Shown here: positions 9,089 to 18,288 of the stretch, one piece after another | Position numbering within the stretch: position 1 is the first letter of the stretch | Layout: the number at the start of each line of letters is the position of its first letter | Source of the DNA: Actinocatenispora sera | GTDB taxonomy: Bacteria > Actinomycetota > Actinomycetes > Mycobacteriales > Micromonosporaceae | DNA: 64,000 bases | Direction of reading: 5' to 3' | NCBI RefSeq assembly: GCF_018324685.1 | Contig: NZ_AP023354.1 | Coordinates: 3,658,001 to 3,722,000 of the forward strand | Notes under the pieces: model-generated | Database searches by the model: none | What the model was told of the DNA's origin: nothing | What the model saw: only the letters and a program-made list of their open reading frames with translations | Program-made: the position numbers and the translations under genes

Positions 9089-9126
9089 CGGATCCCGCAC
9101 CTCGGTAGCCGGCGGTGCGGGATCCG
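9089..9126. terminator. Hairpin terminator between convergent genes
   Basis: CGGATCCCGCAC (9089-9100) pairs perfectly with GTGCGGGATCCG (9115-9126) across a 14-nt loop, just after the oxidoreductase stop and before the end of the secreted protein on the other strand. Confidence 0.75.
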
Positions 9127-9208
9127 CTGCGGGGCAAGGGATGTCACCGAAACCCGGGCGGCACGGCCGCCGCGCCGGTAGCCCGGCGCCGGCCCGACGC
9201 CTGTGACG

Positions 9209-10525
9209 TCAGGGATTCGGGATGATCTTGAAAACGACGCGGGCGCCGGTCGAGGTGTTGGTCCGCTCGTTGATGCCCCACAGTTCGCCGGTCTGCGGCC
9301 AGTACGACAGGTTCTGGGTCAGCGGCGGGCCCTGGGTGAGCACGTGCGGCGGCTGACCCGGCAGCGCCCGGTGAAGGCAGACCCAGTCGTTCGGATCGGT
9401 ACCGGCCGGCGGCGTGCCGGGGCAGTCGCCGGTGAGGTAGAACGCGGTGCCGTCCGTCGCGGCGCCCTGCAGGTGCCATACGGGCGAGGAGTAGGCCTCG
9501 CTCGCGTGCACCACACCGGTCTCCGGCAGCCCGGTGGACGAGTCGGTGAGGGGCCAGCGGATCACCCGCGCACCGGCCGGCGAGCTGCCGTCGGTCGGGG
9601 CGAAGTACTCCGCGGTGACGAACGAGGTCCGGTCCGGCGCCAGGCTGATCGAGTTCAGGCACGGCTTCGTACCGGTCTTCGAGTTGCACGAGACCCAGCC
9701 GCCGTCGGCGCCCCACACCGTGCGGTACTCGGCGATCATCGGCAGCGCCCAGGCGTGCCACCGGGCGTGCGCGCCGTCGGCGTACAGGCCGATGTTGCCG
9801 GCGTTGCCACCGCTGGTGACCGTCTGCCAGATGTGGTCGAGGCTGAACACCTGCAGCCGGGTGCCGGTGGCGAGAAACAGCCGGTTCCCGTACCACAGCA
9901 GGCCGTCGGCGTGCACGTTCTGCACGGTGCGGAAGTTCGGCGCCCCGGTCGAGTCCAGGTACGGCTCGATCAGCAGCAGGTGGTGGTAGGGCACGCCGGC
10001 GGACGGCTTGGTGTAGTCGGCGATGCTGACCCGAGCGAGCGCGTCGGCCGGTGCGTGCCAGCTCGCCGCGAGCAGCCGTTTGCCGTCCACGTACCCGGTC
10101 GCCGAGGCGTCGCCGGAGCCGGTGATGCCCTGCGGTACCCACTGGTCGGTGGTGTCGTCGTCGTGGTCCCAGCAGAAGCCGGACGGCGAGTACGTCGAGG
10201 ACAGGTGGGTCGGGTGGCACAGCGGCCAGGTGCCGGTGCGCACCACCCCGGCGGACAGCACGCCGGACAGCGTCGCCCGGTGGATCCGGGAATCCGATTC
10301 CAGCCGGGACACCAGGCCCTGGTAGGTGGCCGCGGTGCCGGTCGGATCGAGGGTGAAGCCGGAGGCGTCGATCGGCGTGAACGCCGCCGCCTGCGGCGAC
10401 ACGATGCGGTCCGGTGACGCCCCCGCGGTGGCGGGGAGGCTGCCGCCGGCGAGCAACGCGGCGGGGAGGCTGCCGCCCGCGAGCAACGCGGCGGCGATGA
10501 CGACTGCGGTCCGGATCCAGCGCAT
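9209..10525 (-). CDS. Secreted protein, probable beta-propeller, unknown function
   Basis: A 438-residue secreted protein. The ATG at 10525 follows AGGGG by 6 nt. The signal peptide contains an in-frame duplication of LLAGGSLPA. The mature part has evenly spaced WYGNRLFLATG, LQVFSLDHIW, SNCKTG-like and TGELWGINERTN segments resembling blades of a propeller, and several Cys (CHPTH, CWDHDDD, CNSKTGTKPC, CPGTPP) that could form disulfides. I see no catalytic motif. Similar actinomycete proteins are annotated only as hypothetical, from memory. It ends at the hairpin shared with the oxidoreductase. Confidence 0.85.
   Translation of the reverse strand: MRWIRTAVVIAAALLAGGSLPAALLAGGSLPATAGASPDRIVSPQAAAFTPIDASGFTLDPTGTAATYQGLVSRLESDSRIHRATLSGVLSAGVVRTGTWPLCHPTHLSSTYSPSGFCWDHDDDTTDQWVPQGITGSGDASATGYVDGKRLLAASWHAPADALARVSIADYTKPSAGVPYHHLLLIEPYLDSTGAPNFRTVQNVHADGLLWYGNRLFLATGTRLQVFSLDHIWQTVTSGGNAGNIGLYADGAHARWHAWALPMIAEYRTVWGADGGWVSCNSKTGTKPCLNSISLAPDRTSFVTAEYFAPTDGSSPAGARVIRWPLTDSSTGLPETGVVHASEAYSSPVWHLQGAATDGTAFYLTGDCPGTPPAGTDPNDWVCLHRALPGQPPHVLTQGPPLTQNLSYWPQTGELWGINERTNTSTGARVVFKIIPNP
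10441..10500. repeat. 30-bp tandem duplication inside a signal-peptide region
   Basis: Two 30-bp units (10441-10470 and 10471-10500) differ by about two bases and duplicate ten codons of the signal peptide of the secreted protein at 9209. The repeat lengthens the hydrophobic h-region but keeps the frame. Confidence 0.75.
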
Positions 10526-10810
10526 GGCAACCCCTTCGCCCGGCCTGACTCGCACCGTACCGGGGCCGTCCCGGTCGACACCATGCACGAACCGGTCGCG
10601 TTCGGCCGGTCGCCGTCCGGCCGGCAGCGGCGGTGGCAGATCGCGGCAGAGCCGGGCAAACCACAACGAGACGGCGTGACATTCTTCTCTGCCCGCGGGA
10701 TCGCGCGCGGTTGGGCGGATCCGGAGAATGAGGCGCATGCCGATTCCCCTTGCCGCGGTCGATGCGGCGTGCCCGCTCGACCGCGCCGCGTCGACGCCGC
10801 GGTCCGGCCG

Positions 10811-12133
10811 GTGAGCCCGGCACCGCCGTCCCCGCCGCCCCCCGGTACGGGTCCCGGCCGGCTCGGCTGGCTGCTGCTCGGCGCGGTGGTGCTGGTGGCG
10901 ATGCTCGCCGTCGCCGCGTCCACCACCTCGGTACTGGCGCCGCTGCGGCACGGCCGCCCCGATCGGCTGGCCATCCTGGTGACCGCCGGCATCGTGGCCG
11001 GCGCGGGCGTCGTCGCGACGGTACTGGTGATCGTGGTGCTGCGGTTGGTGTTGCGGGGCCGGCCCGGTGACCGCGGGCTGCGGCACACGCTGCGCATCGC
11101 GGTACCGGCCGCGGTCGTCGCGCTGGCGCTGCTGGCCCTGGCCGGCATCGCCCGCACCGGGCTGCCGCCGGCGACGGCGACGCGGCCGACCCCGGCGCCG
11201 AGCGCGCCACCGACCTCGACGGCAGCGACCGGCGTCGGCGGTACCGCCGGCGGCACGCTCGCGCATCCGGCCGGTACCGCGCGGGTCGGCGACTTCGACC
11301 ACGACGGCAAGCCCGACATCGGCGTCGACACCGACGGCGACGGCACCATCGACGGCATCTTCGTTCGGCAGCAGGACGCGACCTCGCAACTCGGCCCGAG
11401 CCGGCTCTACGTGGTGCGCCGCGACGGCCGCTGGGTTGGCGCGATCGACACCGACGGCGACGGCACGATCGACGGCTACGTCACGCTCGACGACGGCGGC
11501 GGTGCCGGGATGTCGCACGGCGACGTCGACCGGTACCTGAACAGCCTGCCCACCTCGCCGTCCGCGCCGCCGCTCGATCCGACGCCGGCCGAGGTGACCC
11601 CGGCGGCGACCGGTACGCCGCACCCCGGCGCGCTTGCCGGGCTGAACCTCGCCGCGCTGGGCTGGATCCTGATCGCGCTGGTCGGCGCCGTGGTTCTGGC
11701 CGCCGTGGTGGCGGTCGCGGTCGTCGTCGGCCGCAGCGCGGGCCGGCGGCAGCGCACCGCCCCGGCCGCGGCGCCGGACGGGTTCGCGCAGGCCCGGGAG
11801 GCGATGGCGGCGACCGTGGTGGGCAGTATCGACGCGATGCTCGCCGACCCGGATCCGCGTACCGCCGTCATCGGCGCGTACGCGCGGCTGCTGGAAGGGC
11901 TCGCCGCCTGCGGCCTGGCCCGCTACGAGCACGAGGCGCCGATGGAGCACCTGCACCGGGTACTGCTCGGCCTGCGGGTACGGCCGGAGCCGCTGCACGC
12001 GCTCACCGAGCTGTTCGAGCGGGCCCGGTTCTCGCCGCACCCGCTCACCGCCGCCGACCGGGACGCGGCGCTCGCCGCGCTGCGCCAGGCCGCGGCCGAC
12101 CTGGCCGCGATGGCACCGACCGGGGCGGTGTGA
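10811..12133 (+). CDS. DUF4129-type membrane protein with DxDxDG calcium-loop repeats
   Basis: About 440 residues. The start is taken as GTG 10811; there is no clear Shine-Dalgarno and upstream starts cannot be excluded. Three membrane segments (residues about 18-40, 55-80 and 95-115) are followed by an external region with EF-hand-like loops (DFDHDGKPDIG and two DTDGDGTIDG) near residues 160-175 and 212-222. A fourth helix (about 280-305) precedes a cytoplasmic C-terminal domain resembling DUF4129 (TAVIGAYARLLEGLAACG, then EHLHRVL). It heads an operon with a small membrane protein, a MoxR ATPase and a DUF58 protein, a set linked in actinobacteria to cell-surface or transglutaminase-like systems. 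The calcium loops are an unusual addition to this family. Confidence 0.8.
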   Translation: MSPAPPSPPPPGTGPGRLGWLLLGAVVLVAMLAVAASTTSVLAPLRHGRPDRLAILVTAGIVAGAGVVATVLVIVVLRLVLRGRPGDRGLRHTLRIAVPAAVVALALLALAGIARTGLPPATATRPTPAPSAPPTSTAATGVGGTAGGTLAHPAGTARVGDFDHDGKPDIGVDTDGDGTIDGIFVRQQDATSQLGPSRLYVVRRDGRWVGAIDTDGDGTIDGYVTLDDGGGAGMSHGDVDRYLNSLPTSPSAPPLDPTPAEVTPAATGTPHPGALAGLNLAALGWILIALVGAVVLAAVVAVAVVVGRSAGRRQRTAPAAAPDGFAQAREAMAATVVGSIDAMLADPDPRTAVIGAYARLLEGLAACGLARYEHEAPMEHLHRVLLGLRVRPEPLHALTELFERARFSPHPLTAADRDAALAALRQAAADLAAMAPTGAV

Positions 12134-12678
12134 TGGCCGGGCCGCCCGCGACCGGGAACCTGTTGCTGCGCCGGGGAGTCACCCTCGCCGTGCTGGCGAG
12201 CGTGGCCGCGGTGCTGCTCGCGCTGGCCTGGCCGGCCGCCGCCGAGACCGTGCTGCGGGTGCTGCTGGTGCTGCTCGCCGCCGGCGCGGCCGGCTGGCTG
12301 CTCACCCGGGTCGCCTGGCCGGCCGGCTCGGACCTGTCCGCCTCGCCGCTGCGGACCGTCGACGGCGACACCGACGGCCGCCAGGTCCCGACCGGCCTGC
12401 GCGATCTCACCGACGACCTGGCGGCCACGTTCCGGACCACGCCGAACGGCCCGATCCCGTTCGCCGCGCGCGGCACGCTGCACGACGAGCTGCGCCGCCG
12501 GCTGGCCGACAGTCACGGCCTCGACCCGCGGGTACCCGAGCACGTCCCGCGGATCCAGTCGCTGATCTCGCCGCCGTCGTGGGCGCTGCTGCAGTCGCGA
12601 CACCCCGGCCAGCTCACCGACACACCCGTACACCTGCAGTACCTGAGCATGATCCTCGACGATGTGGAGCGACTGTGA
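12133..12678 (+). CDS. Small membrane protein of the MoxR/DUF58 operon
   Basis: A 181-residue protein starting at the ATG in TGATG, overlapping the previous stop. Two adjacent hydrophobic helices (residues about 12-50) precede a soluble C-terminal half of about 130 residues with helical repeats ([37 protein letters not shown]). I recognise no named domain. Proteins of this size occupy the same slot between the DUF4129 and MoxR genes in related actinomycetes. A structural or adaptor role is inferred from position only. Confidence 0.8.
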   Translation: MAGPPATGNLLLRRGVTLAVLASVAAVLLALAWPAAAETVLRVLLVLLAAGAAGWLLTRVAWPAGSDLSASPLRTVDGDTDGRQVPTGLRDLTDDLAATFRTTPNGPIPFAARGTLHDELRRRLADSHGLDPRVPEHVPRIQSLISPPSWALLQSRHPGQLTDTPVHLQYLSMILDDVERL

Positions 12679-13664
12679 CCGAGCAACCTTCGATCGGCGG
12701 CGAGGCGGCGGGACCGGGGGTCGCCGGTACGGCCGCCGCGGCCAAGCGGATCCTCGCCGAGGTGGAGCGCGCCGTCGTCGGCAAGCGGCACGTGCTGGAA
12801 CTGGTACTCGCCGGGCTGCTCGCCGACGGGCACGTGCTGCTCGACGACCTGCCCGGGGTGGCGAAGACGCTGCTGGCACGGTCGTTCGCGACCGTCGCCG
12901 GGTTGGAGTTCCGCCGGCTGCAGCTGACCCCGGACGTGCTGCCCGCCGACATCACCGGCACGATGGTGCTCGACCTCGCCACCACCACGCCGGTGTTCCG
13001 GCCCGGCCCGGTGTTCGCCCAGCTGGTACTCGCCGACGAGATCAACCGGGCGCCGGCCAAGACGCAGGCCGCGCTGCTGGAGGCGATGCAGGAGCGGCAG
13101 GTGACGATGGACGGCAGCACGCACCCGCTGCCGCGGCCGTTCCTGACCATCGCCACCCAGAACCCGATCGAGTCGGAGGGCACCTACCCGCTGCCGGAGG
13201 CGCAGCTGGACCGCTTCCTGCTGCGCACCGGCGTCGGCTACCCCACCCCCGACGACGAGCTGGAACTGCTGGCCCAGCGGCTCACCCGGGGCCACGACGA
13301 CGTGGTGTTGAGCCCGGTGGTCACCGCCGAGCAGTTCCGCGCCATGCAGGCCAGCCTGGAGCAGGTGCACGTGGACCGCAGCATCGCGCAGTACGCGGTC
13401 GCACTGGTCACCGCGACCCGCGCGGACAAGCAGCTGGAGGTCGGGTCCAGCCCGCGCGGTTCGCTGGCGCTGATCAAGCTGTCCCGGGCGATCGCGGTGC
13501 TCGCCGGCCGTGACTTCACCACCCCGGACGACATGCGCGCGATCGCGGTACCGGCGTTGGCGCACCGGGTGGTGCTGCGCTCCGAGGCGTGGGCCCGCCG
13601 GGTCTCCTCCGACGACGTGGTACGCCAGATCGTCGACCGAGTCCCGGCGCCGAACTGGCGATGA
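12675..13664 (+). CDS. MoxR family AAA+ ATPase
   Basis: A 329-residue AAA+ chaperone-like ATPase. It starts at a GTG overlapping the previous stop (GTGA). The Walker A-like loop is DDLPGVAKT, Walker B is [13 protein letters not shown], sensor-1 is in [22 protein letters not shown], and the lid domain follows from about residue 230. MoxR proteins assemble or mature partner complexes, usually with a VWA or DUF58 partner. Here the DUF58 partner overlaps by four bases downstream. No VWA protein is encoded in the operon. Confidence 0.95.
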   Translation: MTEQPSIGGEAAGPGVAGTAAAAKRILAEVERAVVGKRHVLELVLAGLLADGHVLLDDLPGVAKTLLARSFATVAGLEFRRLQLTPDVLPADITGTMVLDLATTTPVFRPGPVFAQLVLADEINRAPAKTQAALLEAMQERQVTMDGSTHPLPRPFLTIATQNPIESEGTYPLPEAQLDRFLLRTGVGYPTPDDELELLAQRLTRGHDDVVLSPVVTAEQFRAMQASLEQVHVDRSIAQYAVALVTATRADKQLEVGSSPRGSLALIKLSRAIAVLAGRDFTTPDDMRAIAVPALAHRVVLRSEAWARRVSSDDVVRQIVDRVPAPNWR

Positions 13665-14956
13665 GCGCACCCACCGGGCAGCCCACGCTGCTGCCGCCGC
13701 GCCGCGACGGCCGGCTCCTGCCGTACCTGGCGATCGTGATCGGCGCGCTGGTCGTCGCGGTGCTGGCCGGCCAGCCGGCGGTGGTCGCGTTCGCCGTGCC
13801 GTTCCTGCTGGCCCTCGGCGTCGGTCTGGTCCGCACCGGCACGCTGGCGGTCACCGCGACCCTCACCGTGGACACCAGCCAGTTGCTGGAGGGCGACCTG
13901 GTCCGCGGCGAGATCGCGCTCGACTGGACCGGTCCGCTGGACCTCGAGGTGCTGATCCGGACCCCGCGCGGGCTGGTCGGCGTGCCGCCGTACCCGACCA
14001 GGTGGGCGATCCCGGCCGCCACCGGCCCGCTCCGGCTGCCGGTGGTGCTGCGCGCCGCGCACTGGGGCCGGCACCTGGCCGGCGAGGTGTGGGTACGGGC
14101 CCGGGCACCGCGCGGCCTGCTGGTGTGGCAGGGCCGGGTCGCGACCGGCCCGTCGCTGCGGGTGCTGCCGCAGGTGGAGCGGCTGAACCGGCTGCTCGAC
14201 CCGGCCGAGTCGCGCACCGTGGCCGGCGTGCACCAGGCGCGCCGGATCGGCGAGGGCTACGAGTTCGCCGAACTGCGCCCGTACGAGCCGGGCGACCGGC
14301 TGCGCGACCTGAACTGGGGTGCCACCGCACGCCACGGCCGCCCGTACGTCAACCGGCACCATCCGGAGCTGTCCGGCGAGGTCGTCGTCGTGCTCGACAC
14401 CTACACCGACGGCACCACCGAGGTACTCGCCCGCGCCGCCCGGGCGGCCTGGGCGATCGTCTCGGTACACCTGCAGGCCGGCGACCGGGTCGGGCTGATC
14501 GGGCTCGGCGGCGGCTGGCGCACGCTGCACCCGGCCGGCGGCGAGCGCGCGAAGTACCAGCTGCTGGAGACGTTGCTGGAGATGGGAGCCGACGCGGTGG
14601 ACACCACCAGCCACAACTGGGTCTCGCACCGGCTGCCGGTACCGGAGTCCGCGCTGGTGATCGCGCTGACCTCGCTGTACCAGCGCAGCGTGGTCCGGTT
14701 CTGCCAGGACTGGCGGGCCAAGGGACGCGCGGTCGCGGTCGCGGTGCTGGACGCCGGCGACGCGCTGCCGGCGCCGGCGTCGGCCACCGAGGTGATCGCC
14801 CGGCGGCTGTGGCGGCTGGAGATCGACCGGCGCCGGGCCATGCTGGCCGGCGTCGGCATCCCGGTGGTCACCGTCGGCCCCGGCGGGCTGGCCCGCTCCG
14901 TGGTCGGTGGGCTGCGCCGCCTCGGCCAGGCCCGCACCGTACGGGCAGCCCGGTGA
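13661..14956 (+). CDS. DUF58 domain protein
   Basis: A 431-residue protein starting at an ATG overlapping the MoxR stop (ATGA). Two membrane helices lie at residues about 15-50. The DUF58 signature is GYEFAELRPYEPGDRLRDLN followed by WGATARHGRPYVNRHHPE (near residues 200-235). A VWA-like Rossmann region follows, with VVVLDTYTDG as the metal-site-like motif. DUF58 proteins work with MoxR ATPases in envelope-associated complexes. The substrate in this cluster is unknown. Confidence 0.93.
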   Translation: MSAPTGQPTLLPPRRDGRLLPYLAIVIGALVVAVLAGQPAVVAFAVPFLLALGVGLVRTGTLAVTATLTVDTSQLLEGDLVRGEIALDWTGPLDLEVLIRTPRGLVGVPPYPTRWAIPAATGPLRLPVVLRAAHWGRHLAGEVWVRARAPRGLLVWQGRVATGPSLRVLPQVERLNRLLDPAESRTVAGVHQARRIGEGYEFAELRPYEPGDRLRDLNWGATARHGRPYVNRHHPELSGEVVVVLDTYTDGTTEVLARAARAAWAIVSVHLQAGDRVGLIGLGGGWRTLHPAGGERAKYQLLETLLEMGADAVDTTSHNWVSHRLPVPESALVIALTSLYQRSVVRFCQDWRAKGRAVAVAVLDAGDALPAPASATEVIARRLWRLEIDRRRAMLAGVGIPVVTVGPGGLARSVVGGLRRLGQARTVRAAR

Positions 14957-15456
14957 CCGGGCTGCGGCTGGGTCTCGCCGCCGGCTCGCTGACCGGCGTG
15001 GTCGCCGCGAACGCGGTGGCGCTCGCGCTCGGGCCGGCGCGCGGGCGTCCGCTGTTCGCGATCTGCGCGGTGCTGGCGCTGGGCGCGGCGGTCTTCGCGG
15101 TGCTGGTGCGCCACGACAGGTTCGGCCTGGCGCTGCTGGCGAGCGTGCCCCCGGTGCTCGGGTTGCTCGGTACCGATCGGACCTGGCTGCTCGGCCCGCT
15201 CGGGGTGCTGCTGTTCGCCGCCGCCGAGCTGTGCGCCTGGAGCTGGGAGCAGCGCGGCGCCGGCACCGACCCGGCGCTGCCGGCCCGCCGGGTGCTGCGC
15301 TCCGCCGTACTGTGCGGGGTCGGGCTCGCCGCGTCGCTGCTGTGCTACGCCGTCGGTGCGGCGCATCCGCTCGCCGGTACCGCCGCCGTGTTCGCCGCCG
15401 CGCTCGGCACCGCCGCCATCGCCTGGGTACTGGCCCGCACCGTCACCCGCCGCTGA
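14953..15456 (+). CDS. Integral membrane protein, last gene of the MoxR operon
   Basis: A 167-residue protein whose GTG start overlaps the DUF58 stop. Five hydrophobic segments can be seen (residues about 3-25, 32-50, 55-90, 112-132 and 138-160) with short Arg-rich loops. No catalytic motif is present. Translational coupling to the DUF58 gene implies it acts in the same membrane complex. Confidence 0.85.
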   Translation: MTGLRLGLAAGSLTGVVAANAVALALGPARGRPLFAICAVLALGAAVFAVLVRHDRFGLALLASVPPVLGLLGTDRTWLLGPLGVLLFAAAELCAWSWEQRGAGTDPALPARRVLRSAVLCGVGLAASLLCYAVGAAHPLAGTAAVFAAALGTAAIAWVLARTVTRR

Positions 15457-15577
15457 CGGCCCCGGCAGCCTCGGCGACGCCACCGACGCTCCGACCGGCC
15501 ACGCCGCGCCACGCGCCCGTTGACCGACCCGAATCCCGCCGGGTCAGGCGGTGGGACCTCGAGCGCCTCGAAGCCGG

Positions 15578-16045
15578 TCAGCGCGGACGGCTCGATGTGT
15601 ACCCGGACGCTTCGGTCAGCGGCTTCCGGGGGTAGGCGTGAAGCACGAGGGATGTGGTGACCGGGCCGTGACGGGCAAGCGCGTCGACGACCTCTTCGAG
15701 CCGTCCCGCCTGCGGGCAGTAGACGTCGAACAGGAGGCAGTCTTCCCCGGTGACTCGGAGAATGGCGGCGATCTCGGGTGTGCGGGAGGCGAGCCCCAGG
15801 GCGCGTGACAGCTGGGCGTGGGTGGTGCGTAGCCGGACCACCGCGTGAATGTTGAGCCCGAGGGCTGCTGGATCGACCACGGCTCGGTAACCGGTGATGA
15901 CGCCGTTCTTCTCCAACCGCTGGATGCGCGCGCTGGCCGCGGGCTGCGAGAGTCCGACGCGGCGCCCCACCTCCGCGCCGGTCAGCCGGCCGTCGGTCTG
16001 GAGCAGGGTGAGGATGTCTCGGTCTATCCGGTCGAGTGATTCCAT
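15578..16045 (-). CDS. Lrp/AsnC family transcriptional regulator
   Basis: A 155-residue regulator from ATG 16045 (MESLDRIDRD). The N-terminal AsnC HTH includes LTGAEVGRRVGLSQPAAS and the C-terminal RAM domain senses small molecules, usually amino acids (GEDCLLFDVYCPQAGRLEEV). A further ATG lies 30 nt upstream. It is divergent from the RBBP9-type hydrolase at 16150, a plausible target. The 3' end is convergent with the MoxR operon. Confidence 0.93.
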   Translation of the reverse strand: MESLDRIDRDILTLLQTDGRLTGAEVGRRVGLSQPAASARIQRLEKNGVITGYRAVVDPAALGLNIHAVVRLRTTHAQLSRALGLASRTPEIAAILRVTGEDCLLFDVYCPQAGRLEEVVDALARHGPVTTSLVLHAYPRKPLTEASGYTSSRPR

Positions 16046-16149
16046 TGTCGTGCGCACCGTTTCCGTTGAGATCACTTGCGTCTCTGCCGCTGCCCTGATG
16101 CGTCCAACAGAATCTGCGTCAGGGCTCCCAGGATCGCAGGGAGCGACGA

Positions 16150-16725
16150 GTGAAACGGTGGTGGGCAGTGGTCGCGTACGTCATCATCCCGGGCATCGAC
16201 GGCTCGGACGAGGCGCACTGGCAGAGCCTGTGGCAGCGGCAGTGGGGCAGCTCCGCGGTGCGGATCTCCCCTGCCTCGTGGTCCGCCCCCGACCTGGACG
16301 ACTGGGTCGACGCCGTCCAGGAGGCGTACGACGACGCCGCCCGGCAGGACAGTGACATTGTGTTGGTGGCACACAGCCTGGGCTGCTGGGCGGCGGCCAG
16401 CTGGCTGGGTAGGTACCCGTCCAACCCGGCAGGCGGGGCGTTCCTGGTGGCACCGCCGGACCCGCACGGGCCGGCGTTCCCGCGCCGGGCAGCCGCGACG
16501 TTCACCGAGCTGTCGGCACAACCGTTGCCGTGCCCGGCGCTGGTGGTGGGCAGCACCACCGACCCGTACTGCACCGCCGAGGCAGCCGCCGAGTTCGCGA
16601 CGCGGTGGGCGGCGCGCTGGCACCTGGCGGGCGCGTACGGACACCTCAACTCCGCCAGCGAGCTGGGCGCGTGGCAGCAAGGCTGGGAACTTCTGGACTC
16701 GCTGACCCGGCAGTGGTGCGCGTAG
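16150..16725 (+). CDS. RBBP9/YdeN family alpha/beta hydrolase
   Basis: A 191-residue serine hydrolase. The GTG at 16150 follows GGGAG by about 7 nt; a second GTG at 16168 would start closer to the family's usual N-terminus. The nucleophile Ser is in VAHSLGC, the acid probably Asp in STTDPYC, and the His in YGHLNSAS. The N-terminal motif VIIPGIDGSDEAHWQSLW is typical of the family. These are small cytosolic esterase-like proteins of mostly unknown substrate. Regulation by the divergent Lrp protein is possible. Confidence 0.9.
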   Translation: MKRWWAVVAYVIIPGIDGSDEAHWQSLWQRQWGSSAVRISPASWSAPDLDDWVDAVQEAYDDAARQDSDIVLVAHSLGCWAAASWLGRYPSNPAGGAFLVAPPDPHGPAFPRRAAATFTELSAQPLPCPALVVGSTTDPYCTAEAAAEFATRWAARWHLAGAYGHLNSASELGAWQQGWELLDSLTRQWCA

Positions 16726-16831
16726 CCCACCCGTGGGCCGGAAACGGCGGGACACCGGCCATCGGCGGGAGGCGGGCCACGGGCTGCCGGCCGGGAACCG
16801 AGGAAGGACAACCGGCCGGCAGCGGCCGAGC

Positions 16832-16852
16832 GCGTCCCGGGGGACGGGACGC
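16832..16852. terminator. Possible short hairpin between convergent genes
   Basis: GCGTCCC and GGGACGC form a 7-bp GC stem with a 7-nt loop in the 196-bp gap between the hydrolase (+) and the methyltransferase (-). It is short, so only a weak terminator call. Confidence 0.35.
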
Positions 16853-16921
16853 AACCCGTGCAACGCACGAAACACCAGGTCGTCACGCGCCCGGGCGAGG
16901 GTGTGACGCAGTACGCAGGGG

Positions 16922-17512
16922 TCAGCGGCGGCGGGCGACGAGTACCGCGTCCCTGACATGTGCGGTACCGGGCGGTGCGGCGGAGACCCGCGGCCGGATC
17001 TCGTCGACCAGTACCGTCCAGTCGCCGTCCAGGACGGCGGCGATCTCGTCGGGTCGGTAGAAGTCGGCGGGGTCGGGACCGCCGTGGTGCTGCGCCGGCA
17101 GGTCTGCCAGGTCGTGCCCGGCGACCAGCAGCGTGCCGCCGGGTGCGACGGCGGCCAGCAGCCGGTGCAGCGCCGCGTGGTCGGCCTGCCGGGGCAGCGG
17201 GAAGTACTGCGCGGACACCAGCTGGTAGCTGCCCGGCGGCGCGGTGCCGGCGAGGTCGAGCCGGGTGAAGGTGACGGCCGACCCGCCGGTGCCGGCGGCG
17301 GCCCGGTCCAGCGCGACCTGGGAGATGTCGATCGCGGTGACCTGCCAGCCGCGCTGCGCGAGCCACCGCGCGTCGGCGCCCTCGCCGCACCCCACGTCGA
17401 GCGCCCGGCCGGGCGGCAGCGCCGACGCCTCCTCGACGAGCACCCCGTTGGGCCGCCCGCTCCACAGCTGGCCGCGCTCGCGGTACCGCCCGTCCCAGTA
17501 CTCGCGGTCCAT
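16922..17512 (-). CDS. Class I SAM-dependent methyltransferase
   Basis: About 196 residues from the ATG at 17512 (MDREYW), which has GGAG 5 nt upstream; an ATG at 17542 adds ten residues with no clear ribosome-binding site. Motif I is ALDVGCGEGADARWLAQRG, followed by VTAIDISQVALDRA, then motif IV-like LVSAQYFPLPRQ and GGTLLVAGHDL. The layout resembles the thiopurine/tellurite-type methyltransferase-like family. The substrate cannot be read from the sequence. It stands alone. Confidence 0.92.
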   Translation of the reverse strand: MDREYWDGRYRERGQLWSGRPNGVLVEEASALPPGRALDVGCGEGADARWLAQRGWQVTAIDISQVALDRAAAGTGGSAVTFTRLDLAGTAPPGSYQLVSAQYFPLPRQADHAALHRLLAAVAPGGTLLVAGHDLADLPAQHHGGPDPADFYRPDEIAAVLDGDWTVLVDEIRPRVSAAPPGTAHVRDAVLVARRR

Positions 17513-17662
17513 CGTCACTCCGGTCGCGTTCTGCTCGGTCATGACCGCAGCGTGCCGACGGCCGATCCGGGTGACAACTTTCCTTGCCGGGATGGCAAAT
17601 CCGGGGTGCCGTCGATGCGGGTCGGCGACGCTCGGCCGCCGACCCGTTGCGTGGCGGTCCGG

Positions 17663-18124
17663 TCAGCCGACGGCGCGCTCGATCAGCTCGACGACGCGCT
17701 TCTCGCCCTCGGGCGTGAGTGCGGTGATGGCGAACGTGGTGGGCCACATCGACCCGTCGTCCAGCATCGCCTTGTCGTTGAAGCCCAGCGTGGCGTACCG
17801 CGCCTTGAACTTCGCCGCCGGCTGGAAGAAGCACAGCACCGCGCCGTCCCGGGCGTACGCCGGCATCCCGTACCAGGTCTTGGGTTCCAGGTCGGGGGCG
17901 GTCGCGGTGATCAGGGCGTGCAACCGCTCGGCGATCTGCCGGTCCGATCCGGTCATTTCGGCGATCTTGGCGAGCAGGTCGGCCTCGCCGTCCGCCCTCG
18001 ACTTGCTCTGCTTCAGCTCCCGGCTGCGTTCGCGCATCGCGGCGCGTTCCTCGGCGGTGAACCGGGGCGCGGTCTTGGCGGCCGCCTTCCCGGTAGCGGC
18101 CTTTGCGGGCTTCTTGTCCGCCAT
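17663..18124 (-). CDS. DUF1801 family protein with Lys/Ala-rich N-terminus
   Basis: A 153-residue protein from ATG 18124 with GGAGG 9 nt upstream. The first 20 residues are Lys/Ala rich (KKPAKAATGKAAAKTAPR), and a charged helix follows. Residues about 55-150 match the DUF1801/YdhG fold (GMPAYARDGAVLCFFQPAAK, then ATLGFNDKAML and FAITALTP). Function is unknown; some family members are called iron-chaperone-like (frataxin fold). The basic tail could contact nucleic acid, which is inference. Confidence 0.85.
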   Translation of the reverse strand: MADKKPAKAATGKAAAKTAPRFTAEERAAMRERSRELKQSKSRADGEADLLAKIAEMTGSDRQIAERLHALITATAPDLEPKTWYGMPAYARDGAVLCFFQPAAKFKARYATLGFNDKAMLDDGSMWPTTFAITALTPEGEKRVVELIERAVG

Positions 18125-18288
18125 GATGCGGTACCTCCGGATGTCGACGCCGCCACGCTCGTACCGGTGCGGCGAGGTTTGCGCGAGCCGGTCATCGCGG
18201 TACCGCCGAGGTCGGGGCACCGCCGATGCCCGTCACGATCACGCTAACCAGGCCCGCGATGCCGCCGCTTCTCGATTCCTGACCAGGT

